Source: Alisma plantago-aquatica (taxonomy: Eukaryota > Streptophyta > Magnoliopsida > Alismatales > Alismataceae). Taken from it: a DNA stretch of 64,000 nucleotides. The stretch covers positions 544,964,379 to 545,028,378 of the forward strand of contig OY856413.1 in NCBI GenBank assembly GCA_963693085.1, written 5' to 3'. The notes under the pieces are model-generated. The model had not been told where the DNA came from and made no database searches. It was given only the letters and a program-made list of their open reading frames with translations. The position numbers were made by a program, and so were the translations under genes. Shown here one piece after another: positions 22,701 through 33,216 of this stretch (the first letter of the stretch is position 1; each line of letters opens with the position of its first letter).

Positions 22701-22841
22701 TCTATGATCAAAGAGAAAATAAGTATATATTACAACAAGATTAGGGTCTACGGTAAACAGATTAGAGTTTATGGTTAAAAATTTAGGGTTTATACATGTG
22801 ATGTCATTCTTATATATAATAAATGTGCACCACCTATCCCA

Positions 22842-23036
22842 TTCTTGAACACCTAATCTCACTAGTAAGTGTATAATGTGTATTGAGTTTTCAAGAAAAT
22901 TTCGGCAGCATTTCCCCGCTGTTCTCCAAGTACATATGTACTTAGAGAACAAACAGGGAAATGCTGCCGAAATTTTCTTGAAAACCCAATACACATTATA
23001 CACTTACATCCTAAGTGAGATTAGGTTTTTAAGAAC
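22842..23036. repeat. Near-perfect palindrome (about 94 bp arms, no loop) inside CACTA
   Basis: The arms meet at TACAT/ATGTA (centre between 22935 and 22936). The left arm starts TTCTTGAACACCTAATCTCAC and contains TTTTCGGCAGC-type wording (AAATTTCGGCAGCATTTCCC). The right arm mirrors this to GTGAGATTAGGTTTTTAAGAA. It lies just upstream of the transposase N-terminus, in the promoter or leader on the transposase strand. Confidence 0.88.
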
Positions 23037-24177
23037 AGTCGCAAACTAGGGACTATCCAAGATTTACTCCTAATGAGTAAATCTTGGATGAGTTTCTAAG
23101 CCAACAAATACAACACCAGTTCCTTGTTCACAACCCCATTCAACACACAATTTTCGTATAAAAACACTTATGGACAACCATAACAACATATGAATTCTTC
23201 CTAAATTAATAAATGTATTAGGAAGAGAGATCATGACTCATTAATAGCTTATGAATGTTTAGATGCATTTATACTATCAATTCCTAGGGTTTACTGAATT
23301 AGGTCAAGCATGAGGATTAGAAGCACAAATATATGCAAGCACAAGATTTATTCATATCCTAGGTTGATTTACAATAGCAACATCTAAATAAGTAAACTCA
23401 AAACATTAGATAAATAAATATAATCAGTAGATAAACAAATACAAAGCAATAGATAAAAAAGTACATCTCAGTTGATAAACAAATATAAATTAAGAGATGA
23501 TTAAATAACTTTAAAAAGTAGATGAATAAATATAAAGCCCTAAATTGAAATAATGTGATGAATAAAAAATCATTAGATGAACGAATGAGTAGATAAGTAA
23601 ATACAAATCAGTATTTAAGTAAATACAAATCAGAGTGTCTTGCTCTGGAGCTGGGAGAGAGGGCGAGAAGAGGGTTTTTGGGGATATTTACCTCTGTTTG
23701 AGCCCAGTCGGGCATCTTGCTCTGGAGCAGGGAGAGAGGGCGAGACAGATGGGTGTACGTGGAAGCCGAACGGGCAGGCCAAGTGGGCAGGCGAGTGTAG
23801 AAGAGCGGTGTGTAGGAAGCCAACGAGTGAGAAAGGAGGAGGGAGCAAGGAGGCGGTGAGCAGGCAGTAGGCAGTGAGCTCTGGAGCAGGAAGCCAATGA
23901 GTGGCAATCTCTGGAGCAGGTAGAAGGCCAGTGAGCTCTGGAACAGGCGGTGAGCTCTGGAGTAGGCAGAAGGCCGGTGAGCTCCATAACCGGTGGCGGC
24001 GGCAGGGAGAATGGCGGCCGACGGCGGCGAGTAGGGAGAAGGGTGGCGGTGGCACACAAGGAGGAGGGAGCAGGCTGGATGATCGTCGGCGTCGGGAGCG
24101 GCGGAAGGTCTATTTCTCACGATGAAACAAAGAAGAATGGGGAAGAGTTTGTTCCTCGCGGGGCCTATTAAGTTGAC
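23037..24177. other. CACTA 5' region with GC-rich CTCTGGAGCAGG repeats
   Basis: From 23037 to 23600 the sequence is AT-rich with short repeats of AGTAGATAAGTAAATA-like wording. From about 23630 to 24130 it is strongly GC-rich and contains many copies of GAGCTCTGGAGCAGG spaced irregularly. The GC-rich block gives long open frames on several strands, which is expected from composition alone, so none is called as a gene. It probably serves as promoter or leader for the minus-strand transposase. Confidence 0.55.
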
Positions 24178-24632
24178 AAAGGCGTCGGTTATCTAAGAAA
24201 CCGACACCTAATATACATCAGTGTCGGTTGCTAGAAAAAACCGACGTCCATTAGACAATCTTAACCCTAAAAATTTTCGCGGGGATGGCACATGAAACCT
24301 TATTAGCGTCGGTTTTTCAACAAAAATCGATGACCTTTGTTGGTAATTTTTTTCTCCTTTAGGTGTCGGTTATTAGGTACAAAACTGAGATTGTATGTGA
24401 AACTTTGAGGGTAATTTTTTTTCGCTCAAAAATTTGGATTTGGCAGGCTATTTTGGGCGTTGGTTCGTCTTAAGGAGCCGACACTTAATAAAAAGTGATA
24501 CCCGTGTCTGGCCGGTCTTCAAATATAGATGTCAGTCTCTGTAATTAGCCGACATTGTAGGGTTTAGGCATCATTTTTAGGTAATAACTAGTGTCTCTAA
24601 ATGTGACGTTATAAGCTATTTCCATAGTAGTG

Positions 24633-25204
24633 TAAATTCTACCCGATTGAGAAAACCATTCAAAATAGGCAAAAGATCAATTCCTTCATGCAAAAGCCTA
24701 GAGTGAATCTTCATGAAGCTTGGGAGCAGTATTAAGAGTATCAAAGGGATTGTCCTCACCATAACTACCACAAGGTATTTTGGTGATAACATTTTAAAAT
24801 GGGCAAACTCCCATGGAGCGGACCTCGCTGAATGTAGCCATCAGGAGTGATTTTCTTAGAAAGAAGTCGAGCAGAACTATGAAGATCATTGACAACATGG
24901 ATACACTATAAGCATTCATGGAGTGTGAGAGAAGTGATAAAGGCTCAACCAAGAAGGCTGGATCTAAAGGACCTTCATTCGAAGAAAAGGTCCTAAAAAC
25001 CACCACCACTCAAATTCAGAAGATTGTCATAGATGTCAAACAACTAAAAGACACTGGAGGCAAGGGTAGGAAACCTATTAAGAAAGTCATGAAATGTGTC
25101 ACATGTGGTGAAGGTGGCCATGGAATTGACAACTGTATCTATACACGACTAGAAGAAAGTGAAAGTGAAGAAGAAACTAAAAATGTCTCTTATGCAAATT
25201 TCTA
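24633..25204 (+). pseudogene. Athila gag, C-terminal part with CCHC zinc knuckle
   Basis: This continues gag after the CACTA insertion with KFYPIEKT, then INSFMQKPRVNLHEAWEQY, the conserved gag C-terminal core. A CCHC nucleocapsid knuckle reads CVTCGEGGHGIDNC at about 25099-25140 (spacing CX2CX4HX4C, intact). Stops occur at about 24732 and 24784. The frame 24918-25205 ends shortly after the knuckle in an acidic run. Gag would package the element RNA. Confidence 0.82.
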
Positions 25205-26418
25205 ACATCCAGATCATCTGGGATTCAATTATGGAAACAAAGACGCTGCTGAGAATTCTCATCAACTGGTTAGTTTGTCTAAGCCGCCCCTAGGTTTAAG
25301 AAAAAAAGTGGACCATCTCAGTATACCAAAACTACTACCTATCAGTCAAACAAGAATGATTATCAAGGTCAATATCAAAACAAAAATGTGACATTAAAAC
25401 CAAGGAAAAAATCATAGTCAGAATCAGACCAAGGATAGCAACCATCCCGACATGATCACTCAACAATTCAATTTTTTGAAAAGTCAAGATTTGAAGAATG
25501 ACCAGCTTATCCAAAGTGCCATCACCAACTCAAGAGTGTTAACCATGATGCAAACTTAGATTGTGAACATGCAAACACATCAAAGGAAGATTGATCAACA
25601 ATTAGCCCAGTTGGCAAAGTTCGTGAAGAATCCCCCAGGGAAGATCCCATCAAACATGGAAACCACAAAATGGCTACTCTTCGATCAGGTAAAGTTGTAG
25701 AAAAGTGACAAGAAGAGCCACACCATGAAAAAGAAAATTTTGTCGATCCAAAGACTAAAACCATCATTTTACAGGAGGAATCTAAAGAGCCAGTAAATGA
25801 AAACAAGGCCAAAGAAAATGACAACAGGAAGGAAGATGCAAAGGCCAAGAAGTCGAATCCATGTGAAGAGATTTTTACACAAAAAAAACCATATGCACCA
25901 AGAGTCCCATTCCCTTACAAACTGATTAAAGCTCATTTAAAGAAGAGATATGAGAAGTTCATGGAAGCTAAAGAAGTTGCACTTAGATATCATGTTTCTA
26001 GATACAATTGAGGAAATGCCTACATATGCCAAGTTCCTTAAGGACCTATTTATAAAGAGGAGAGGTGATCATGTTGAGATAGTACAACTAGATAAGATTT
26101 CAAGTGCTTTTGTTCAAGCTACCATGCACACAAAGAAAAGAGATCAAAGAGCATTTACTATTCTTTTCAATGTTGGAGACAATGTAGAAAGAAATGGACT
26201 TGTTGATCTAGGAGCAAGTATCAGTCTTATGCCCCTTTGTTTAGACCAAATGCTTGGACTGAAAGACATAACAAAAACATGTATGAGAATTAAGCTTTCT
26301 GACCACACCTTTACAAAGCCACTAGGAGTGGTAGAGGATGTCCCAATCCACGTCAGAAGGTTCTTTATATCTTGTGATATAGTGGTGATTGAAACCGTCG
26401 AAGATCCGTCATGCCCCA
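25205..26418 (+). pseudogene. Athila gag-pol linker and aspartic protease, N-terminal part
   Basis: A degraded linker contains QQLAQLAKFV (about 25595-25625), then the Athila-type run MPTYAKFLKDLFIKRR (about 26010-26060). The protease follows: NGLVDLGASISLMP at about 26193-26234 carries the catalytic Asp in a DLGAS context as usual for Athila, then LGLKDITKTCMRIKLSDHTF, VVEDVPIHV and DIVVIETVEDPSCPM. The frame is cut at 26418 by the LTR insert and continues at 31274. The domain itself is open from 25950 to the insertion. Confidence 0.88.
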
Positions 26419-27823
26419 TGTAATATCCCTGACCTGGGTTATGTCTTAACCCTAGATGTTTTGTTAATAAAGTCAAACTACATGCTTTATCTTATCTCTT
26501 GAAAAGTAATTAAGGCTCAAGAGGAACTTATGTTTCAATTTTAGTCCTTTATCAATAATGTTGAAATAATGATTTGCCTATTTTGGACTAAAGTGCAAAT
26601 TACCCAAGTTGAGGGATTAACTTGCAAATATTCCTCAGGTGTTGAAGCATCATAAGAATGAAAATGATGCAGAGGTATGGCTTGTAGAAGCCTGAGTACT
26701 AAGAAAGAGCCTATTAAGCAATGTTTGTGCATTAAAACCTAGTTTTGGTGTAATGTACAATTTACCTAAAACCTAGGGTTCAGTATGCAAAATACCACTT
26801 TTAGAGAGTCCCTCATGTTTCTTAGCATCATGTAGAGAAAATAAAATGAGAGGGGGGTCTCATTTGAATCATTTTGTAGGAGAGAGAATCTTGATATTAA
26901 AATAATCAAGATTTAAGCATAATTGGAAACATAATTCAATTTAATGCAAAAATAAATATATTAATGGGAGTGCCCTTCAACCAAATATGAGATGGTTGAA
27001 TTTTAATAAGTGTGAACGTCCTTGTTCCTTGCAAAGGCCATGAAAATATGCTAACTGAGTGGAGATCCCACTCACATTAGTTAACTAAAAAGTAATATCC
27101 ACTAAAAATGGGATATTAGTATTATATGAATTAAGGTGCTGAATTGTTTTTCCTTTAATTAATGGATAATGAAGAGGAATTAGAAGGTGGGGAATATGGC
27201 TTTGCATGCAAGGATTTGAGGGGGAGATGTGGCACCAATTTTGGGAGTTAAAGGATTTTTATATCACTTTCTCTCTCATTGAAATTCACTTAAAACACTT
27301 CATTTTCCACCCACTTGAAGACTCTTTTTCGGATTTTCTTTCTCTCCTTGCTTTGGTTGAATACAAGGGAGATTAGGAGCAACAAGATGACTAACTCAAA
27401 CCTGTAGGTAAGCTCCTTAATTATCTTCAACCTTGATTTCATGGTGGAAATCGAAAATCAATGCTTGATTTCTTCTTTTCTCCATTCAATCTTCAATCCT
27501 AGCCAATTCTTTTCATTCAAAAGCTTGAGGAAGGACCTTGGAAGGCTGAGAAAGCTTCATTCACCATTAGAGACGTGGAACTTGAAGTTTGGTTTCAACT
27601 TTGAAGGCAGTTTATATAACTTGAACCCTTAAATGTTATTATTACATTCAATTCTTCATCACTTGTTGATTATTTTGTTCTTCTTGAAAATCCTTTGAAT
27701 AATTTCTGAAATTTCTATAAGAATGGCAATAGATTTTGAAGGATCGAAGCTTGATGATGATGAAATCATCATAAGCACACACCTAAATGAATATCTTGGG
27801 CAAACGATTTCACTCTTGAGACT

Positions 27824-27922
27824 AAACGATCTCAAGATCGTTTGGTGAACAAACGGTCGTAAGACCGTTTGACACCGAACAGTCTCAAGACTGTTTGAGG
27901 TCAAACGACCTCAAGACCATTT
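27824..27922. repeat. Row of four short palindromes, about 27 bp apart
   Basis: AAACGATCTCAAGATCGTTT (27824-27843), AAACGGTCGTAAGACCGTTT (27851-27870), AACAGTCTCAAGACTGTTT (27878-27896) and AAACGACCTCAAGACCATTT (27903-27922). Each folds as an 8-9 bp stem with a 3-4 base loop. The first two are perfect, and several stems keep pairing although their sequences differ. Confidence 0.85.
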
Positions 27923-28064
27923 CAGGTCAAGATATTTCATGATTGGATTATGATCTAATGCTTCTAATTGATTGACTTGTAATAGGTTCAATGATGGATA
28001 ATCCACTTATTACAAACTCCAATCGATTTAATTGATGGAAGTTTTAATTGATGGATATGATCAA

Positions 28065-28232
28065 GACTGAATGGGTAAACTTGATCAAGGCCAAATGGGT
28101 AAACTTGAACAAGACCGAATGGGTAAACTTGATTAAGACCGAATGGGTAAAAGTGATCAAGACCAAATGGGTAAAACCAATCAAGATCGAATGGGTAAAG
28201 TTTATTAAGATCGAATGGGTAATTGATCTTAA
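28065..28232. repeat. 24 bp tandem repeat, 7 copies
   Basis: The unit is GACCGAATGGGTAAACTTGATCAA, repeated seven times without spacing changes. Because 24 is a multiple of three it opens an artificial frame of repeated 8-residue units on both strands, which is not a gene. Confidence 0.92.
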
Positions 28233-28272
28233 AAATTGTTTGGTCATGTTGACCATTTGGGAGAGTTGACCA

Positions 28273-28506
28273 AATGGAGGTCAAGCACATCAAGATAGAA
28301 TGGAGGTCAAGCACCTCAAGAACGAATGGAGGCCAAGAACCTCATGAACAAATGTAGGTCAAGCACCTCAAGACCGAATGGAGGTCAAGAACCTCAAGAC
28401 CAAATGGAGGCCAAGCACCTCAAGACCGAATGTAGGTCAAGCACATCAAGAGTGAATGGAGGTTAAGCACCTCAAGACCGAATGGAGGTCAAGTACCGTA
28501 AGATCA
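28273..28506. repeat. 26 bp tandem repeat, 9 copies
   Basis: The unit is AATGGAGGTCAAGCACCTCA followed by AGACCG, nine copies in register. The core GAGGT...ACCTC is partly palindromic and related to the palindromes at 27824-27922. Confidence 0.92.
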
Positions 28507-28839
28507 TTTGAAGGATCAATTAATCTCAAACCTAAATGAGTGATCATAAAGTATGTCAAGGTTTATTACAATAAAAGTATCACTAAGGTACTTATTGAGT
28601 AAGTATGCTTAGAATAATTGACATTTGATGCTTATGGAAGCAATGACATAATACACTATGTCAACTCTTCATTCAAGTTTATTCAAATCTAATTGAGATT
28701 AAAGTAATTAACCTCCTAGAGAGGATGAGAGAGAGATACTTATACATGAATGATGATCATGTAGTGATTTAACCTCGACACTCTCAACATAAATACAATA
28801 TGTAATTAGGGTATGATCCAGGTTGATGAGATCATAAAA

Positions 28840-29340
28840 CCCTAATCAAGAAGGTTAATGAACCCTAACCCTAATTTAGGGCAATACTAAGTGAAACCCT
28901 AATCTAGGGTGATCGTGTAACCCTAATTCAAGGCAATGATATGATAAACCCTAATTCAGGGTATTCTATTGGTAAACCCTATTTTAAGGGAATGCTTCAT
29001 GAAAACCCTAATGTTGGGAAAAGCTACATGAAACCCTAATTTTAGGGGAAATGTTATATGAAACTTTAATACGAGGTAAGGATGTAATGAGAATCCCTAA
29101 TTCAGGGTAATGATGTGTAAAACCCTAATCTGGGGTGATGGTGAAAACCTAATTTAGGGTAATGATGTGTAAAACCCTAATACAGGGTGATGTAATGTGA
29201 TACGAAACCCTAATTTTGGGTTATAGTACATGAAACCCTAATTTTGGGCAATGAGATGATTAACCATAGCCCTAATGATGGATAATGGGATGAGTATCTC
29301 TAATTGACATGAATTGGGAAACCCTAACCCTAATAAAGGA
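28840..29340. repeat. Interspersed CCCTAA/TTAGGG palindromic repeats
   Basis: About fifteen copies of AACCCTAATTTAGGGT-like palindromes are separated by 15-25 bases of variable sequence (AATGATGTGT-type). The core resembles telomere units in both orientations but is not a (CCCTAAA)n tract. It is part of the solo-LTR-like insert. Confidence 0.8.
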
Positions 29341-29479
29341 TTAGTGGTGTTACCCTTGTATAGCATGATGCTGATATGTAATTGATATAGCTGCTGTCAT
29401 GATTACTAACTATGCAGGTATCATGAGATGATGAGCATAGCCAGGTATGAGCTATGATGTTCCATTTATTATTGTTAAT

Positions 29480-29670
29480 GGGCCTTGTGATCCATAATAT
29501 GCTTTGTTGCCTAGTGAGAGGTAACAATAGATGAAATGGGCCTTGTGAGCCATAACATGCTTTGTTGCATAGTGAGAGGTAACGAGAGATGAAATGGGCC
29601 TTGTGAGCCATAATATGCTTTGTTGCCTAGTGATAGGTATTTAAGAGATGAAATGGGCTTTGTGAGCCAT
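29480..29670. repeat. 58 bp tandem repeat, about 3.3 copies
   Basis: The unit starts GGGCCTTGTGAGCCATAATA and includes TGCTTTGTTGCCTAGTGAGA. Copies start at 29480, 29538 and 29596, with a partial copy after that. A looser GGCTACGGGCCATA-type repeat occurs at about 30120-30290. Confidence 0.85.
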
Positions 29671-31273
29671 GTGAGATGCTTGTGTAGCAAGTATCATGTT
29701 ACCTTGGTCAGATGACCTGAAGGTGTTTTAGTTACCAGATAAGTGGTAACAAGTGTTCTTTGATGAACTGAGGGTTTGAATACACATTTTATTATAATAA
29801 TGATGATGAGTTTGTGAAAGGATGAGAATGCTCCTGATGAGATGAGGGATTGAGATCCCAATGCTTTATTAAAGATTTGAACAGTACTTGATGAAAGTAT
29901 TACACATTCTTTGTAGCAATTGTTAAAATAATTAATATTTGGAAACTTGTTTGATGCTAAAAGAATATGGTAATACACTTAATTAATCAAGTGATATCAT
30001 ATAATGTAGTTTCCCTGACCACAGATCCATCAGTGTCAGAATTTGTTGAATGGTGAAATGAGTTTAACTCAGAGCACATATTTTTGAATATGTGGGGGTA
30101 CTTGGGCAATTATATCCTTATGACCCATAGGAATGGCTACAGGCTATATGCTATGCATGGGATTGGTTACGAACCATACCCCAGTTAGAGTATGGCTACG
30201 GGCCATGACTCCATGATATGATACCAGGCATTGGCTATGGGCCATAATCCTGAAGAGAGTATATACTGCGGGCTATAACTCTATAGAGAAGATGCCACTA
30301 TACCCTAGCAAGCTAATTGTAGTTTGACACGTGATGTCTCTGCCATGTAATCTCATACTGACCGAGAAGGTTGAGGTCTTGGAGTCTGGCTCTTCCATTG
30401 ACCTGGTGTGGTACCGATGCTTACTTAATCATAGTCGGTTGGAGCATGAACGATATAATTCATCTCTTCAAGGCATTAAGTATGATTAAAAATTGTAATC
30501 AGCCATGTAGCGTATTTGCTTAAGGTTGAAATATGAGAATCACTAGTTGATGTTATCTTTCTAAGTATATGGATAAAAGTTATACATGTTCTTCATATTC
30601 CTTATTGAATAAGTGATATGTTGCTTTATCAAGTTCCAACTGAAATGCTTTGAACAAGAATATTGCTCTAATCTGTTTAGACATTGATTGAACTGATGTT
30701 GAATATATATAATTCCTCTGCTTAGTTTTATTCTAATAAAGTGCAATAATAATGTTTCTGGCGGAGAGTTATATCTCTCGTTGGGACTGGGTTTCACTTC
30801 ATTGGTCACCAACACTTTTTAGGTAGACACGGAGGAAGAGGCAGGAACCCTATAGCAGGGGAAGAGTAGCAGCAGTAGCAATAGGGACAACAGTGAATTC
30901 TCAGGTGGAGACATTGGCTGTCATGTCTTGTATATAGAGTCCTATGTGTCGTCTCTATACTCTCAGGTCCTCAGAGTCAATAGTTAGTTTAATAAGTTGA
31001 TCTGAGATGTTGGCTTGATGCCTCGAGGTTCTTATATTGCTTATGTACAGTTTTAACAGGGTAGTTGATGTATGTGATCCTCGAGAAGAGATGGTACAAA
31101 ATATGTACTTGTGAACAAGAATGTAATTGAAATACTTTGGTTCTTTTTGAAAGAGTTTTCCAGTGTATGGATCTCTTTGTAAATGGTTTTAACTTTTAGT
31201 GATTTTCAGTAATCCGCTCTGAATGAACGCTTCCACTTAAGTAAATAACATTTTGTTCGAACGGTACGCCACA

Positions 31274-31600
31274 CCCCATGATATATGGAAGACCATTCCT
31301 CGCCCTCGGGAGAGCCCAGACAGATGTTGCGAAGCAGGGAATCATTACTCTCCATGTGGGCAATGACCACATCAAATTTCATGTACAACACACCATGAAA
31401 GGACCCTCTCTATTTGATTCAGCCTATTTTATGGATAGTTATACTAAATATTGTAAGGAAGTACAAGAAAGCAATGTGATAGTCGACCCTCTCATGTGAG
31501 ACTTAAACAATCCTTATCCCAATCTAGCAAACCCTAGAGTAGTTGAGATATTTGATTACTTGAATCAACATTAGGATTAGGTCTTCAGTGATGAAGAAGA
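31274..31600 (+). pseudogene. Athila protease C-terminal end and spacer
   Basis: After the insert the frame resumes with IYGRPFLALGRAQTDV, the conserved block that follows protease in Athila elements. It runs open to a stop at 31497-31499. The spacer to RT contains further stops at about 31573. Confidence 0.85.
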
Positions 31601-31604
31601 TATA

Positions 31605-32716
31605 GTGGAAACTATGATGTATGCCTCTCTAGGACAGACACCAAAAGAAAAAGTTGCATCTGAACCAAAACCCGAGCTGAAGGAACTCCCAAAAGGGATG
31701 AAGTACGAATTCCTAGATGTTGATGATAGAAAGCCTATTATCATAAAATCTTCCCTCACAAATGATCAAGAGGAAAAGTTGTTGAAGGAACTCAGACTAC
31801 GAAGGGAATATATAGGTTATTCTGTAGAAGATATAAAAGGCCTCGACCAAGCTCTGTGTATGCACTTAATCAATTTTGAGGAAATTGCTAAACCTTTGGG
31901 TCAGCCACTAAGAAAGTTCAATCAGATGTTGAAAGAAGTTGTAAACAATGAAGTAATAAAGTTACAAGATGACGAAATTATTTACCCCATTAGCGACAAC
32001 AACCAGGTCAGACTAATTCGTTTTGTACCTAAGAAGGGTGGAATGACTATTGTGAAGGGAAGCAATGGGGATGAATCGGCCACTTGGATAGTTACCGGGT
32101 CGAGAATGTGTATTGAGTACCACAAGCTCAATATTGCCATAAGAAAATTCCACTTCACCCTACCTTTCATTAACCAAGTTGTAGAAAGGCTTGTTATACA
32201 ATCCTATTTATATTTTCTTGATGGATATTCTAGATTTTATCGAGTCCCTATCCACCCTTATGTTGAAGAAAAGACTACTTTCACATGTGTCTGTGAAACA
32301 TACGCCTTTAGAAGAATGCCTTTCACATTATGTAATGTGCCTGCTACTTTTCAAAGATACATGATATCCATGTTCTTAATTTTCTAAAAGACATAATGGA
32401 AGTATTCATGGATGACATCTCGGTACATGGACATGACTTTCATAGATGTATTGAAAACTTGTCAAAGGTCATACAAGGATGTGAGCACAAACAACTTGGG
32501 CTTGATTGGGAAAAATGTCATTTTATGATGACAGAAGGCATACTGCTAGGGCACAAATTTTCTGAGAAAGGCATGGAAGTGGATAAGACCAAGATAGAAT
32601 CTATATCAAAGTTACCACTGCCAAAATCTATCACAGGAGTGAGAAGTTTTCTGGGGCATGTTGGATACTACAGAAGATTTATCAAATATTTCTCAAGGGT
32701 TGCGAAGCCTTTGTAA
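31605..32716 (+). pseudogene. Athila reverse transcriptase
   Basis: This is the RT of the gypsy element. The first frame (31605-32387) carries MHLINFEEIAKPLGQ, then VVNNEVIKLQDDEIIYPI, VPKKGG, SRMCIEYHKLN, FLDGYSRFYRVPI and TFTCVCETYAFRRMPFTLCN followed by PATFQR. A stop at 32385-32387 and a frame change lead into 32396-32716, which begins MEVFMDDISVHG. FMDD is the catalytic box (YMDD/FMDD). It continues with EKCHFMMTEGILLGHKFSEKG, VDKTKIESISKLP and VRSFLGHVGYYRRFIKYFS. The FLDGYS wording is an Athila hallmark. Apart from the single break the domain is well kept. Confidence 0.95.
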
Positions 32717-33216
32717 AACCTTCTGGTTAAAGATGTGGATTTCTATTTCTCTGATAACTGCCTCAAAGCATTCAGTTTCCTGAAGAATTCCCCGACCACA
32801 ACTCCGATACTTCAAGCACCTGATTGGGGATTGCCATTTGAAATTGTGTGTGATGCCAGTGATTACGCCATTAGAGATATCCTAGGGCAAAGAAAATATA
32901 AGAAGCACCACGCAATCTATTACTCTAGTAGAACAATCGGAGAAGCTCAGGTAAACTACACCAGTATCAAGAAAGAAATGCTACTGATAGTGTTTGCTTT
33001 TGACAAGTTTAGATCCTACTGATTATGGTTGAAAGTGAAGGTATACACAGATCACGGGGCCATAAAGTACATTATGTAGACAAATGACACAAAACCAAGA
33101 TTGTTGTGATGGGATTTGTTGCTACAAGAGTTCGATCATGAAATCATTAACAAGAAAGGAACTGAGAACGTGGTGGTTGACCACTTGTCTAGAATAGTCT
33201 GCACTGAAGAAAATTA
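32717..33216 (+). pseudogene. Athila RNase H
   Basis: This follows RT directly. It opens with NCLKAFSFLKNSPTTTPILQ and FEIVCDASDYAIRDILGQR, where CDASD carries the first catalytic aspartate. Then come YYSSRTIGEAQVNYTSIKKE, with the catalytic glutamate, and VYTDHGAIKYIM, with the later aspartate. It ends in NVVVDHLSRI. Stops lie at 32714-32716, about 33020, about 33078 and about 33107, so no product can be made. Confidence 0.92.

Larger units (their letters stand above)
17225..24632 (-). mobile_element. CACTA (En/Spm) DNA transposon, 7.4 kb
   Basis: The left end reads CACTAGTACATAACCGACC and the right end, reversed, reads CACTACTATGGAAATAGC. TAA flanks both sides (17222-17224 and 24633-24635), the 3 bp duplication typical of CACTA elements. 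Subterminal regions carry many GTCGGTT/AACCGAC copies (17225-17790 and 24178-24600), the usual transposase binding arrays. A TNP2-type transposase lies on the minus strand. It is inserted in the gag of the Athila element and removing it restores the gag frame. No second (TNP1-like) gene was recognised. Stops in the transposase make it non-autonomous. Confidence 0.95.
26419..31273 (+). mobile_element. Solo-LTR-like insertion (4855 bp) in Athila protease
   Basis: It starts TGTAATATCCCTGACCTGGG, ends GGTACGCCACA and is flanked by CCCCA on both sides (26414-26418 and 31274-31278). The TG...CA ends and 5 bp duplication fit an LTR retrotransposon. No second LTR, primer site or coding domain is visible within it, so a solo LTR is the best reading; the TGTAATATCC start resembles chromovirus LTRs. 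The length is large for an LTR and is inflated by several tandem arrays. A large non-coding (LARD-like) unit is the alternative. Removing it and one CCCCA restores the protease reading frame. Confidence 0.8.

Noticed and set aside
23608..24171. Overlapping long frames on both strands in the GC-rich block
   Set aside because: Low-complexity Pro/Ser/Leu or Gly/Arg content from repeated CTCTGGAGCAGG; frames exist on several strands as expected from GC richness.
28044..28314. Frames coding repeated 8-residue units on both strands
   Set aside because: A direct consequence of a 24 bp tandem repeat without stops; not a protein gene.
28065..28506. Regular repeats resembling a CRISPR array
   Set aside because: Units are directly adjacent without unique spacers, and the context is a plant retrotransposon.
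28840..29340. Interstitial telomere tract
   Set aside because: CCCTAA units are separated by variable spacers and occur as palindromes rather than a uniform run.
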